Below the pieces are notes generated by a model. The model worked only from the letters and a program-made list of their open reading frames with translations, did not search any database and was not told the DNA's origin. This document shows, one piece after another, positions 18,902 to 28,268 of a stretch of 64,000 nt of DNA (the stretch's first letter is position 1; each line of letters opens with the position of its first letter). The DNA lies in assembly GCF_018256155.1 (NCBI RefSeq), contig NZ_JAERLY010000007.1, positions 1 to 64,000 of the forward strand, in the 5' to 3' direction. The translations under genes and the position numbers were made by a program. Source of the DNA: Gluconobacter sp. Dm-62. Its GTDB lineage: Bacteria; Pseudomonadota; Alphaproteobacteria; Acetobacterales; Acetobacteraceae.

Positions 18902-20293
18902 ATGGCCTACGCAACGACAAACCCCCTGACTGGCGAAGTCCTCAAGACCTTTCCCAATGCAACGGATGAAGAAGTCCAGGCGGCCCTCGCCGACGCCCAT
19001 GCGGCTTTTGAAAGCTGGCGCGACACCCCATTTGCCGAGCGGGCGAAGATCATGAACGCCGCAGCAGCAATCCTGCGCCGCGACGTCGACAAATACGCCC
19101 GCCTCGGCACACTGGAAATGGGCAAGCTGTTCACAGAGTCGAAACTGGAGATCATCCTCTCCGCCGAGATCTTTGAATATTACGCCAAATATGCCGAAGA
19201 CCTGCTGAAGCCCGAGACGCTTCCAGTCGCCAATCCGGCGGAAGGCAAGGCCACGCTGGTTCACGAACCTCTCGGCATCGTGCTGGCCATCGAGCCCTGG
19301 AACTTCCCGTTCTATCAGGTCGTGCGCATCATCGCGCCGCAGCTTTCGGCCGGTAATGCGGTCCTGCTCAAGCACGCATCCAATCTGCCGCAGTGCGCCG
19401 CCATTTGCGAGGACCTGATGATCGAGGCCGGACTGCCCAAGGGCCTGTTCCGCAACCTCTATCTCGCCCGCCCCCATACGGAAATGATCCTCAACGACCC
19501 CCGCGTCTGTGGTGTGGCGCTGACGGGCTCCGAAGGCGCAGGCGTCATCATCGCGGGAACGGCCGGCAAGGCGCTCAAGAAGGCTACGATGGAACTCGGC
19601 GGTGCCGATGCCTTCATTGTGCTCGACGATGCGGACTTTGAAAAGGCCGCGAAATGGGCCGTCATGGGCCGCCACTGGAATGCAGGGCAGGTCTGCGTTT
19701 CCGCCAAGCGCATCATTGTCGCGGATGCGATCTATGACCGCTTTCTCGACCTTTACAAAAAGGGCTTCTCCGAACTGAAAGCCGGGGACCCGATGGACCC
19801 GTCCATCACACTTGCGCCGCTCTGTTCTCAGGGGGCTGCGGATGATCTGCGCAAGCAGGTTGAGGAGGCGAAAAAGCATGGCGCGAAGGTCGAGGCCATT
19901 GGCGCTCCGGTGCCGACGAAAGGCTCCTTCTTTCAGCCCCTGCTGATGACCAACCTGCACGAGAATAATGAAGCCCGTCACTGGGAATTCTTCGGCCCGG
20001 TGACGCAGCTTTATCGTGCCAAGGACGAGGCAGATGCCATCCGCATCGCCAATGACTCCCCGTATGGTCTGGGGGGTGCGGTCTTTACGAAGGACGAAAG
20101 CCGCGGTGCGCGGGTGGCTGCGAAAATCCGCACGGGTATGGTCTATATCAACCATCCGCTGATCCCGAAGGCCGATCTTCCCTTCGGTGGCATTGCCCGT
20201 TCCGGCTATGGCCGTGAGCTGGTGGGTCTGGGCATCAAGGAGTTCGTCAACCACAAGCTCATCAACATCGTGGATATCGACGCCCCGATCTGA
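18902..20293 (+). CDS. NAD(P)-dependent aldehyde dehydrogenase, succinate-semialdehyde type
   Basis: 463 residues, close in length and pattern to E. coli Sad/YneI. It oxidises an aldehyde to its acid with NAD(P); succinate semialdehyde is a likely but unproven substrate. Marks: EPWNFPFYQV in the coenzyme site, catalytic Glu in MELGGADAF, catalytic Cys in NAGQVCVSAKR and the C-terminal EFFGPV and LPFGGIARSGYGREL motifs. Ribosome site GAGGT precedes the ATG. It is followed by a near-perfect hairpin and appears monocistronic. In acetic acid bacteria such cytosolic dehydrogenases act on intermediates that escape periplasmic oxidation. Confidence 0.9.
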   Translation: MAYATTNPLTGEVLKTFPNATDEEVQAALADAHAAFESWRDTPFAERAKIMNAAAAILRRDVDKYARLGTLEMGKLFTESKLEIILSAEIFEYYAKYAEDLLKPETLPVANPAEGKATLVHEPLGIVLAIEPWNFPFYQVVRIIAPQLSAGNAVLLKHASNLPQCAAICEDLMIEAGLPKGLFRNLYLARPHTEMILNDPRVCGVALTGSEGAGVIIAGTAGKALKKATMELGGADAFIVLDDADFEKAAKWAVMGRHWNAGQVCVSAKRIIVADAIYDRFLDLYKKGFSELKAGDPMDPSITLAPLCSQGAADDLRKQVEEAKKHGAKVEAIGAPVPTKGSFFQPLLMTNLHENNEARHWEFFGPVTQLYRAKDEADAIRIANDSPYGLGGAVFTKDESRGARVAAKIRTGMVYINHPLIPKADLPFGGIARSGYGRELVGLGIKEFVNHKLINIVDIDAPI

Positions 20294-20300
20294 AGGCAGC

Positions 20301-20338
20301 GGGGGACTTGCCGGGAAATTCATCTCGGCATGTCCCCC
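20301..20338 (+). terminator. Hairpin after aldehyde dehydrogenase
   Basis: Arms GGGGGACTTGCCG (20301-20313) and CGGCATGTCCCCC (20326-20338) pair with one mismatch around a 12-base loop, starting eight bases after the stop codon. Confidence 0.6.
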
Positions 20339-20355
20339 CGCCATCACGCTTATTT

Positions 20356-20385
20356 GAGTTCTTTACTGAATTCAGGAAAGAACTC
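20356..20385. promoter_or_regulatory. Nested palindromic hairpin upstream of ndh
   Basis: Outer arms GAGTTCTTT (20356-20364) and AAAGAACTC (20377-20385) enclose an inner palindrome CTGAATTCAG (20366-20375). This could be an operator pair or an additional terminator stem before the ndh promoter. Confidence 0.4.
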
Positions 20386-20417
20386 GGCGAACTTTACTAC
20401 AGTCACCTGAATATGAT

Positions 20418-20434
20418 TTTCGGCATATCCGAAA
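20418..20434. promoter_or_regulatory. Inverted repeat close to the likely ndh promoter
   Basis: TTTCGG-N5-CCGAAA, followed at 20439-20444 by CATAAT, a fair -10 box. It lies about 110 bases before the ndh start and could be a regulator site overlapping the promoter. Confidence 0.35.
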
Positions 20435-20546
20435 TACCCATAATAGTCTGTGCGAAATCCCCGGTTTACTGCCGCAACGGGCGGTAAACATCTCTCCCCT
20501 CGTGTCTCTTTCTGTTGCCCACCCCTGAACGGAGGCCTGAAAACTG

Positions 20547-21839
20547 ATGGCGTCTCGATCTGAAATTCTGATTGTCGGTGGCGGTGTTGCCGGTCTTTCT
20601 CTCGCAACACACCTCGGAAAATCAATGGGAAAACCCGGAAAGGCGCGCATCACGCTGATCGACAAGAGCTTTTCCCATGTCTGGAAACCGATGCTGCACT
20701 GCTTTGCTTCCGGCACGCTCAGCAACGAAAACGACAAGGTAAACTTCATCTCCCAGGCCAGCGGCCACCATTTCGAGTTCTGGCCCGGCGAAGTCGCCTC
20801 CATCGACCGCGAAAATCGCGAAGTCGTCCTCAGCCCGCTTCTGGAAGCCGACGGCACCGTCATTCTGGAAAGCCGGCGCATGAAATACGACACGGTCATC
20901 ATTGCGATCGGCAGTTGCGCCAATGATTTCGGCACGCCCGGCGTCAAGGAACACTGCATGTCCATCGATAATCTCGTAGAGGCCAATGCTTTCAACGAGA
21001 AGTTCCGGATGGAGCTGCTCCGCGCCTTTGCCAACAATTCCGAGCTCGACATCGCCATTGTCGGCGGCGGAGCCACCGGTGTTCAGCTCGCCGCCGAACT
21101 GCACAAGGCGCTGGAAATCGTCGGCCCTTACAACCTTCATGCGTTCGGCAAGGCCCCGCCCAAACTGCACGTCACGCTTCTGCAATCCGGCGCTCGCATC
21201 CTGCCGGCTTTTCCGGAATCCGTTTCAGCGGCGGCGCAGCAGGAACTCGAACATATCGGCGTCACTGTCCGCACCAATGCTCGTGTCGCCGGTGCCGACG
21301 ATCATGGTTTCATGCTGAAAGACGGGTCTTACGTTCCGGCCAAGCTCCGCGTCTGGGCTGCGGGCGTCAAAGCTCCGGAAGTCACTACGGCCTATGGTGG
21401 CCTTACTATCAACCGAACCGGCCAGATCCTCGTCAATCCGAACCTGTCCTCAATCGACGACGAACACATCTTCGCGCTTGGGGACTGCTCCTTCATTCAG
21501 GACGATCCCCTTCCCGCGACCGCCCAGGTGGCACGACAGCAGGCCAAACACCTTGCCCGCTACCTGCCGGCCTGGCTTGAGCACGGGCAGAAGGTTCCGG
21601 GCTGTATTTTCCACAACAAGGGCGCGATCGTGGCTTTGGGAAAATACAATGGCTGGGCAGCCCTTCCGGGCGGTACTGTCTGGGGCGGCGGGATCTCGCA
21701 CGGCTTCTCGGCGCGGATGGCGCATCTGATGCTCTATCGCCAGCACCAGATCGAGCTGTTCGGGTATTACCGGGGGCTGATGTCCTGTTATTCCGACTGG
21801 GTCGAAACCTTCGTCCGCCCTTCCGTCAGGCTCGACTGA
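20547..21839 (+). CDS. ndh: Type II NADH dehydrogenase (NDH-2)
   Basis: 430 residues. NDH-2 oxidises NADH and reduces ubiquinone at the inner face of the membrane without pumping protons; in Gluconobacter it is the usual NADH entry point to the respiratory chain. Two dinucleotide folds are visible: the FAD site ILIVGGGVAGLSLA at residue 7 and the NADH site IAIVGGGATGVQLAAEL near residue 170. The WAAGV motif (about 270) and FALGDCS (about 310) of the FAD domain follow, and the C-terminal SARMAHLMLYRQHQ segment fits the amphipathic membrane anchor. Ribosome site GGAGG precedes the ATG. A perfect terminator follows. Confidence 0.93.
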   Translation: MASRSEILIVGGGVAGLSLATHLGKSMGKPGKARITLIDKSFSHVWKPMLHCFASGTLSNENDKVNFISQASGHHFEFWPGEVASIDRENREVVLSPLLEADGTVILESRRMKYDTVIIAIGSCANDFGTPGVKEHCMSIDNLVEANAFNEKFRMELLRAFANNSELDIAIVGGGATGVQLAAELHKALEIVGPYNLHAFGKAPPKLHVTLLQSGARILPAFPESVSAAAQQELEHIGVTVRTNARVAGADDHGFMLKDGSYVPAKLRVWAAGVKAPEVTTAYGGLTINRTGQILVNPNLSSIDDEHIFALGDCSFIQDDPLPATAQVARQQAKHLARYLPAWLEHGQKVPGCIFHNKGAIVALGKYNGWAALPGGTVWGGGISHGFSARMAHLMLYRQHQIELFGYYRGLMSCYSDWVETFVRPSVRLD

Positions 21840-21840
21840 G

Positions 21841-21876
21841 ACACAAAGCCCGCAACGCACGTTACGGGCTTTGTGT
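21841..21876. terminator. Shared terminator of ndh and the TonB receptor gene
   Basis: Perfect 12-base arms ACACAAAGCCCG (21841-21852) and CGGGCTTTGTGT (21865-21876) around a 12-base loop. It lies two bases after the ndh stop and two before the convergent receptor stop, so it can end both transcripts. Confidence 0.8.
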
Positions 21877-21878
21877 TG

Positions 21879-24293
21879 TCAGAAATCCGCGCGCACGCTT
21901 CCGAAGAACATGCGGGGCGCTCCGATCTGCATGGACTGGTCCGTCAGCGCGCCCGTTGCAATATCCGCCGGATTGCCGTTCTGGCCCATCGTGGAAATAT
22001 AGCGCTTGTTCGTCAGATTGGAGCCGTTGAACGCGACTGTCAGGTTCTTGATGGCGCCCAGATAACGGTTGTACTTCTTCATGTTCCCGAAGCTGTACTG
22101 CACGCCCACATTTGTCAGCCAGTAGCCGGGTGCCTTGACGTCACCCGTATAACTGTAATTGCGCGTGCCCGTGTAGCTGCCATCGGCATAGGCCGTCATG
22201 CCGCGCCATTCATATGACACGCGCCCCTTGTACATGAAGCGCGGATAATTCACGACCTGCTGGCCCTTCGTCGCGTAGACCGTGGCACCGCTGACAAGGT
22301 TCTGATCATAGACGCCGTGGTTGTAGCTGACGGAGTTGGTCAGTGCGAAACCGCGGAAAGGCGTCAGGGTCAGTCCCGCATCCACGCCGTTCATCGTGAC
22401 CCCACCCACATTCGAGACGGCCGAGATCGGGTTGACGACCGGACCTTCCGTGATCTGCTGAAGGCGGTTGTTATAGTTCGTCCGGTAGGCATAAACCGTC
22501 GCGGCGACCAGTTTCCCGGTGTAGCGATAGCCGATCGCGTAAGTCCAGGCCGTCTCGGGGCGGATCGAGGATCTGGTATCGTTATAGGCGGTCTGGGAGA
22601 CCGCAAACGGCGAATTTGAGAGCTTGTAGCCGGATTCCGCATAGGTCCGGGCGTTTTCCGAAATATCGAAATACAGCTCGTGATCCTTCAGGAAATGCCA
22701 GTCCGCGCTGATATGCGGCAGGAAGGGTTTGGCCACAGTCAGGCTTTCCCCGCTCGTGACCGCAGCCCCGGCGCCGTAATATTCCTGGTTCAGATACCCG
22801 TCCCCCACATTGGTCGTGCTCAGCAGGGACTTGAAGCCGAAATGCAGGGCCAGGTTTGGCAGGACGTTATAGGTGTCCTGCACGAAGGCCGTGAATGTGT
22901 TGGTGTTGTAATTCTGGTTGAAAATCTGTGCGAACGGATCGCGCCACTGGGTCAGCGGATCATGCACTGTTCCCTGAACCACGCCATTCACCACCGCCGG
23001 CTGCGCATACGCGTTCATCGGGGACATGTAACTGTTGTTCTCGTACCAGACGCCCGCGCCGATGTGATTGCGCGCGATATCGTAATGCAGTGCCGAGACG
23101 ATGCCGAAACGCCGGATTTCCGGTTCTTTCATCAGCTCGCTGACCGGAGATCCTGTCGGCGATGGAAAATACGGCGTCGCCCAGGACGTCTGGTTACGCT
23201 CGCCATGTCCATAAGCCGTCGTGTTCCAGGTCAGACGGTCCGTCAGGCGCAGATCGGCCTTGATGCCGCCAAACGTATCGACCGTATTGGTGCTGCCATC
23301 ATAATAGGCCGCATCCGCCGGATCATCGAGCGTGCCGACCTTCACCGGATAGATCCCGTTCGCTGCATTCACGGCCGCGATATAGCCGGAATTGCTGCCG
23401 TTTTCGTAGCTCGACAGACCATAGCCTACCCGCTTGATGATCTGCGGCGAGATATCCGGATAGGTATTCTGGTGCAGATCGCTCCAGTCGAAGAACGCGG
23501 AAATCGAGCTGTCATGGCCGATCGGCTGCACGAGCTTGGCGTTCACCTGCTGCATGAACTGCTCGCCATAACCCTTCCACATCCCGCTGTCGTTGCGCAT
23601 GTAGGACGTATAGAACTTGGTGCCGCTGGCATTGAGCTTGCCGCTCTCAAAGCGCAGGAACGTGTGATAGGTGCTATAGCTGCCAAAACCCGCCGCAGCC
23701 GTTCCGCCCATCTTGTCCGACGGCGTCATCGAGACATAGCTCAGACCGCCACCCAGATTATTGCTCGCCGCCATGCTTTCCGCACCGGCAGACTGCGACA
23801 CATCAATGCGCGCCACGTTCTCCGAAGAGATCGCCATGATCGGGTTAAGGCCATTATAGTTCCGGTACGTCATCTCCCCAAGCGGCATCCCGTCGAGCGT
23901 CATGCCGATTTCCTGCTGCTGGAAACCATGCATGAAGATCTGTGAGCTCCACGTATCAAGACCCTGCGCATCGCCGGACTGGAACACAATGCCGGGAAGC
24001 TGGGAGATCACCTTCATCGGGTTGGTCCCGGCAGGAGCCTCCGCCAGCATTTTCTGGCTGACCGTTTCCACAGCCCCACGCGGCGGGTGCCGGGCCACGA
24101 CAGCCATACTTTCCGCGCTTTTGCTCACATAGGGTTCAACGTGCCGATGCGCGACCGCAGCAGAAGCATGAGGCGCAGTTTTGCGCGAGACTGCCGGATG
24201 CCGGGTCGCGGCCATGACGGACGGGAAGGACGCGGCTGAAAGCACCGTCGTTACCAGAAGGGCGAGATGCAGGGCGCCGGATCGTTTACACAT
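21879..24293 (-). CDS. TonB-dependent outer-membrane receptor
   Basis: 804 residues with an N-terminal signal sequence (MCKRSGALHLALLVTTVLSA, cut after about residue 29). A plug domain follows (VSQKMLAEAPAGTNPMKVISQLPGI, LDGMPLGEMTY, ESMAASNNLGGG) and then a large 22-strand barrel rich in aromatic and Asn residues, ending in the typical C-terminal Phe (SVRADF). It imports a ligand, commonly a ferric siderophore, cobalamin or saccharide, using TonB energy. No N-terminal signalling (STN) domain and no neighbouring transport or sigma/anti-sigma genes are seen, so the ligand cannot be assigned. Confidence 0.92.
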   Translation of the reverse strand: MCKRSGALHLALLVTTVLSAASFPSVMAATRHPAVSRKTAPHASAAVAHRHVEPYVSKSAESMAVVARHPPRGAVETVSQKMLAEAPAGTNPMKVISQLPGIVFQSGDAQGLDTWSSQIFMHGFQQQEIGMTLDGMPLGEMTYRNYNGLNPIMAISSENVARIDVSQSAGAESMAASNNLGGGLSYVSMTPSDKMGGTAAAGFGSYSTYHTFLRFESGKLNASGTKFYTSYMRNDSGMWKGYGEQFMQQVNAKLVQPIGHDSSISAFFDWSDLHQNTYPDISPQIIKRVGYGLSSYENGSNSGYIAAVNAANGIYPVKVGTLDDPADAAYYDGSTNTVDTFGGIKADLRLTDRLTWNTTAYGHGERNQTSWATPYFPSPTGSPVSELMKEPEIRRFGIVSALHYDIARNHIGAGVWYENNSYMSPMNAYAQPAVVNGVVQGTVHDPLTQWRDPFAQIFNQNYNTNTFTAFVQDTYNVLPNLALHFGFKSLLSTTNVGDGYLNQEYYGAGAAVTSGESLTVAKPFLPHISADWHFLKDHELYFDISENARTYAESGYKLSNSPFAVSQTAYNDTRSSIRPETAWTYAIGYRYTGKLVAATVYAYRTNYNNRLQQITEGPVVNPISAVSNVGGVTMNGVDAGLTLTPFRGFALTNSVSYNHGVYDQNLVSGATVYATKGQQVVNYPRFMYKGRVSYEWRGMTAYADGSYTGTRNYSYTGDVKAPGYWLTNVGVQYSFGNMKKYNRYLGAIKNLTVAFNGSNLTNKRYISTMGQNGNPADIATGALTDQSMQIGAPRMFFGSVRADF

Positions 24294-24471
24294 GTGCAGG
24301 TCTACCTGAGCTGGCTTGCAGAAACGCCCCGGAACAGGACGCAGACATCAACATCGAAAGTCAGCTATTGACTGTTCCGGGAAGGCACATGTCCTGAACC
24401 CGGAACGGATACGATATTCGCTGTGCAATGCGGCTGCAAGCGTCCTGAATGGTACTTCAGAAACAGCGCTT

Positions 24472-25548
24472 TCAGGTGACCTGACTGCCACGGATCAGAC
24501 GATGGATGAAGGCCAGCTTATCCATAATTCCCGCCGTCAGCACGAACGGATAGAAATCCGCCAGTCCCATGGAGCGGTTCAGACTATTCACCGCATAGGT
24601 CAGCGGCAGCCAGGCCTGCATGATGTCTTCGAAAGATGCCTCGGTATACGGGTCCCTGAGAGCCCGACCCGATGCATGTCCGATCCCCTGTACCCGCGGA
24701 TCAACACTCACTCCGAAAGCACAGGCTGTCTCGAGAGTGGACACGATATGCAGGTAATGGGCCCAGGTTTCCGCGAAATCCTCCCAGGGATGGGACGTCG
24801 CATAAACGCTGACATGGCTGTCCTGCCAGTTGGGGGGTGTCGGGCTGTCGTAATAGACCTGAAGCGCCTGCTGGTAATCCGCCCGGTCATCTCCGAACAC
24901 GGCCCGGCATTCATCCAGTCGTCCGGCATCGCGTACCAGAAGGTTCCAGTAATAATGCCCGATCTCGTGGCGGAAATGCCCGAGAAGCGTGCGGTAATAT
25001 TCCCCCATCTCGACGCGCATGCGCTCACGGGACGCATCATCGGCCTCACGGATCGCCAGAGTAATGACCCCGTTGGAGTGCCCCGTCATCACGGACGAAG
25101 ACCCGTCTGGTGCATCATCGAGGAAATCGAAGACAAGACCGTTTTCCGGGTCTTCGCGACGATCCTTCAACGGGAGTTTCAGCCGCAGCAGCGTGTAGAA
25201 CAGCCTGTGCTTGGCGACCTCGATCTTGCGCCACCGCTCAAGGTTCTCGGCCGTATGGAGGCTCGGGATCGTCCGGTTGAAACGACATGCGAAACAGAAC
25301 GGCCTGCCTCCGTTTGGATCAGGCGTCGTCAGCCAGTTGCAGACGCCATAATCATGATTGGAACAATACAGGACCTGTTCGTGCGCCACCGACTGCTCCA
25401 GCGGATGCCACATCCGCTCTCCGGCAGGGTCCAGCGCTGTCAGCAGCGACTGCTCGGGCAGATACCCGACGGCATGCCGACAATGCTCACAAACCGTGTT
25501 TTCAAAAAAGAGGATCTGGCCGCAGGACTGGCACTCAAAGAGCTTCAT
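24472..25548 (-). CDS. Zinc-binding metallopeptidase family protein (DUF2248 type)
   Basis: 358 residues. An N-terminal zinc ribbon (C6-x2-C9, C20-x2-C23) is followed by a second Cys pair (FCFAC) and a peptidase-like core with HEIGHYYW and a downstream DFAETWAHYLH segment, giving HExxH...E metal ligands. The family is of unproven substrate. Its start overlaps the end of the transglutaminase gene by 14 bases, so the two are translated together. With the divergent ATP-grasp and alpha-E genes it forms a repeated genomic set thought to make or modify a peptide (Iyer and Aravind proposed such amidoligase systems). Confidence 0.88.
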   Translation of the reverse strand: MKLFECQSCGQILFFENTVCEHCRHAVGYLPEQSLLTALDPAGERMWHPLEQSVAHEQVLYCSNHDYGVCNWLTTPDPNGGRPFCFACRFNRTIPSLHTAENLERWRKIEVAKHRLFYTLLRLKLPLKDRREDPENGLVFDFLDDAPDGSSSVMTGHSNGVITLAIREADDASRERMRVEMGEYYRTLLGHFRHEIGHYYWNLLVRDAGRLDECRAVFGDDRADYQQALQVYYDSPTPPNWQDSHVSVYATSHPWEDFAETWAHYLHIVSTLETACAFGVSVDPRVQGIGHASGRALRDPYTEASFEDIMQAWLPLTYAVNSLNRSMGLADFYPFVLTAGIMDKLAFIHRLIRGSQVT

Positions 25549-26413
25549 GGGATCGCATTACACCGGGTTTCCCGATCATGGCCAGTTCTGAAAAGTCTTT
25601 CCCGGACGGAAGAGTATCCGCCCGCATTGTCACGTCGAACGTCGCACGGCACCGGTCTAGCATTCCCGAGACGGGCGCCGCCTCCTCCGGCCGGCCGCCA
25701 ACCGCCAGCGGCACATGATGCTGCGCCACCATCAGCCCGGACGTTGTGTCAAAACCAACCCAGCCCTGCCCCGGAATCCAGGCTTCGGCCCAGGCGTGCA
25801 AATCACAGCTCAGCCCCTCGGTCGTATCGGACTGGACCAGATATCCGGACACGAACCGCGCCGAAAACCCCAGGTGCCGCAGGACCGTCACCAGCAGCCA
25901 TGCGCTGTCCCGACACGATCCGCTCCCGCGCTGCAACGTTTCTTCCGGCGTCCAGACTCCCGGCTCAAGCCTGCGCTGATAGGTCAAGCGCTCCGCCACC
26001 GCCCGGTTGAGGTCCGCCACGACAGACGAGGTCAGTTCCGCTCCCGCTGATCGCCAGGCCTCCACAAAGCGGGAGACATACACTCCTGCGGCGTCAACGG
26101 CCCGGTAAACCGTGCAGGCAGGGGCTTCCGTAGTAACCAGCGCATCGGACTGCGTCCCCAGATCCACTTCCATGCTGACCGCGATATCGAACCCCGTCAC
26201 ACGGTCCGGAACCCGGACCTCCGCGACCCGGTTGCCATAGGCATCCTGCCGCCAGACCACATCCGCCCCCTCGGGTGACACCTCCAGCGCATAATTCCGG
26301 ACCGCAGACCGTACCCGCGACACCGGACACAAACGTACGGTCTGCCGCCCCAGAAAGACCGGCCGATCATACTGATATCGGGTATGGTGGCTCAGTATGA
26401 CGCGGGAATTCAT
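25535..26413 (-). CDS. Transglutaminase-like protein
   Basis: 292 residues. The N-terminal beta domain (HHTRYQYDRPV ... LCPVSRVRS) is that of bacterial transglutaminase-like proteins paired with alpha-E and ATP-grasp genes. The triad is visible: Cys in GSGSCRDSAW (about residue 166), His in CDLHAWAEAW (about 206) and Asp in GFDTTSG (about 221). These proteins act as peptidases or amide-forming enzymes. No signal peptide is present. The ATG at 26413 has no clear ribosome site. It is transcribed divergently from the ATP-grasp gene and overlaps the metallopeptidase downstream. Confidence 0.88.
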   Translation of the reverse strand: MNSRVILSHHTRYQYDRPVFLGRQTVRLCPVSRVRSAVRNYALEVSPEGADVVWRQDAYGNRVAEVRVPDRVTGFDIAVSMEVDLGTQSDALVTTEAPACTVYRAVDAAGVYVSRFVEAWRSAGAELTSSVVADLNRAVAERLTYQRRLEPGVWTPEETLQRGSGSCRDSAWLLVTVLRHLGFSARFVSGYLVQSDTTEGLSCDLHAWAEAWIPGQGWVGFDTTSGLMVAQHHVPLAVGGRPEEAAPVSGMLDRCRATFDVTMRADTLPSGKDFSELAMIGKPGVMRSHEAL

Positions 26414-26711
26414 GTTCAGGAGGCCCTGTGGAAAAATGGGTGGAAAATCGGTTTCAGATACTCGTTTTCAGACACGCGATTTTCGGGCCATCCCGTTCCG
26501 GCAACCATTGAGTCTGACAGCAGTCGAAACGTCACCCTATCAGCCTTCTCGGGAACCGCAACAATTTCCACCGGACTTTTCCCGATCCGTCCAAACGGCA
26601 AATTTCACGCTTGGCAAAGCGTCGGAATCTTGCTCCGTTAATAAAATATCGTAATGAACCGGCGCGGCTGATCGGATTTTCCTTCAGCACACAGGGTCGG
26701 CGAAAAACAGG
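26414..26711. other. Divergent promoter region of the peptide-modification genes
   Basis: About 300 bases between divergent genes. Short open frames here have no family signature or suitable ribosome site. An AT-rich patch at 26636-26657 could hold a promoter for the rightward pair, but no clear -35/-10 pair is seen. Confidence 0.4.
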
Positions 26712-26714
26712 GTG

Positions 26715-28268
26715 ATGAGGCAGAAAATGAACAGGCCGGTTTTGCAGTCTCCCAGTCCTGCTCCTACATATCCTGCCGCCATGAGCCCTGCTCCGGCCAG
26801 CCCGGCATCCAGCGCTCCCCTTAAGGCTGCCGCTGGTATGTTCGCCGCATACGACACGCCGGACTTCTTCTGCGAACTCATGCACAGGACGGATGGTCTC
26901 CCGCCAAGTCTTCAGACCGTCCGGGATCGTCTGGCCGGTTTCGATCTGGCCGAGCTTCGTCACCGCACAAGCACCGCTGAAGCGCAGCTTTATCGTCTGG
27001 GCATTACTTTCACCGTCTATTCCGACCGCGAAGCGATCGACCGTATCCTGCCTTTCGACATGATCCCGCGTGTTCTGACCGCTTCGGAATGGGATCATAT
27101 CGATCGCGGCGTGCAGCAACGCGTCAAGGCGCTCAACCTGTTCCTGCGGGATATCTATCACGAGCGCCATGTCCTGCGGGACGGCATCATCCCCGCAAGT
27201 CTGGTACTCAACAACCCGAACTACTGCGAAGCCATGGTCGGCGTGCGCGTCCCCGGTGACGTCTATGTCCATATCAACGGAACCGACCTGATCCGTGACC
27301 GCAGCGGCCGTTTCATGGTCCTCGAAGACAATGCGCGCACGCCATCGGGCGTCTCGTACGTCATCGAGAACCGGCACATGATGCTCCGCCTGATGCCCGA
27401 TCTTGCCTCGGGCATGCCCCTCCGCTCGGTCGAAGAATATGGCCTTAAACTGCACCAGACGCTGTGTGAGGTTGCCCCCGAGGGCGTGACTGACCCGCAG
27501 GTCGTGCTGTTCTCGCCCGGCATCTACAATTCCGCCTATTTCGAACACGTCTTTCTGGCCCGCGAAATGGGCGTCCCTCTCGTCGAGGGCAAGGACCTGA
27601 TCGTCGAGAACCACCGCGTCTACATGCGCACCGTCGCTGGCCTGCGTCCCGTCCATTCGATCTACCGTCGCCTCAACGACGAGTATCTGGACCCACTGGC
27701 GTTTAATCCGGACAGCATGCTCGGCGTGCCGGGCCTCGTGGAAGCCTATCGCCGTGGCAACGTCACGCTTGCCAATGCGCTGGGAACGGGCGTGGCAGAC
27801 GACAAGGCCGTTTATGCCTACATGCCCCGCCTCATCCGCTATTATCTTGGCGAAGACCCGATCCTCGACAGCGTTCAGACCCATATCTGCGCCGAGCAAG
27901 AAGGCCTGGCGTATACACTCGCCAACATGAACAAGCTGGTCATCAAACCCGTCGGCGAGTCCGGAGGCTACGGCCTGCTCATCGGGTCACAGGCCACGCA
28001 GACCGAACTGGACGAATTCCGCGCCAAACTGCTCGAAGACCCCTCGAACTACATCAGCCAGCCCATTATCGACCTCTCGGTCTCCCCAACTCTATGCCCC
28101 AGCGGCGTGGAAGCCCGGCATGTGGATCTGAGGCCCTTCGCCCTGACCGGAAAGAACACCTGGGTTCTCCCCGGCGGGCTGTCGCGCGTGGCCCTTCGCA
28201 AAGGCTCGCTGGTGGTCAATTCCTCACAGGGCGGCGGCTCGAAAGATACCTGGGTGATGGCCCGATGA
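26715..28268 (+). CDS. Circularly permuted ATP-grasp type 2 protein
   Basis: About 517 residues from the ATG at 26715 (GTG at 26712 and ATG at 26727 are alternatives). The first 45 residues are Pro/Ala-rich and probably disordered. The family core follows: PFDMIPRVLTASEW, DIYHERHVLRDGIIP, VLEDNARTPSGVSYV and the C-terminal KPVGESGGYG nucleotide loop. ATP-grasp enzymes ligate a carboxylate to an amine through an acyl phosphate; in this family the substrate is unproven and thought to be a peptide or glutamate chain. The stop codon overlaps the next start (ATGA at 28265-28268), so alpha-E synthesis is coupled. Confidence 0.92.
   Translation: MRQKMNRPVLQSPSPAPTYPAAMSPAPASPASSAPLKAAAGMFAAYDTPDFFCELMHRTDGLPPSLQTVRDRLAGFDLAELRHRTSTAEAQLYRLGITFTVYSDREAIDRILPFDMIPRVLTASEWDHIDRGVQQRVKALNLFLRDIYHERHVLRDGIIPASLVLNNPNYCEAMVGVRVPGDVYVHINGTDLIRDRSGRFMVLEDNARTPSGVSYVIENRHMMLRLMPDLASGMPLRSVEEYGLKLHQTLCEVAPEGVTDPQVVLFSPGIYNSAYFEHVFLAREMGVPLVEGKDLIVENHRVYMRTVAGLRPVHSIYRRLNDEYLDPLAFNPDSMLGVPGLVEAYRRGNVTLANALGTGVADDKAVYAYMPRLIRYYLGEDPILDSVQTHICAEQEGLAYTLANMNKLVIKPVGESGGYGLLIGSQATQTELDEFRAKLLEDPSNYISQPIIDLSVSPTLCPSGVEARHVDLRPFALTGKNTWVLPGGLSRVALRKGSLVVNSSQGGGSKDTWVMAR

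Noticed and set aside
18695-20347. Long minus-strand open frame opposite the aldehyde dehydrogenase
   Set aside because: Its translation is rich in Arg, His and Asp without any family motif and it mirrors a well-supported gene; high GC makes such antisense frames common.
22680-23945. 421-codon plus-strand frame opposite the TonB receptor
   Set aside because: No family signature and the receptor frame is fully supported by its plug and barrel motifs.
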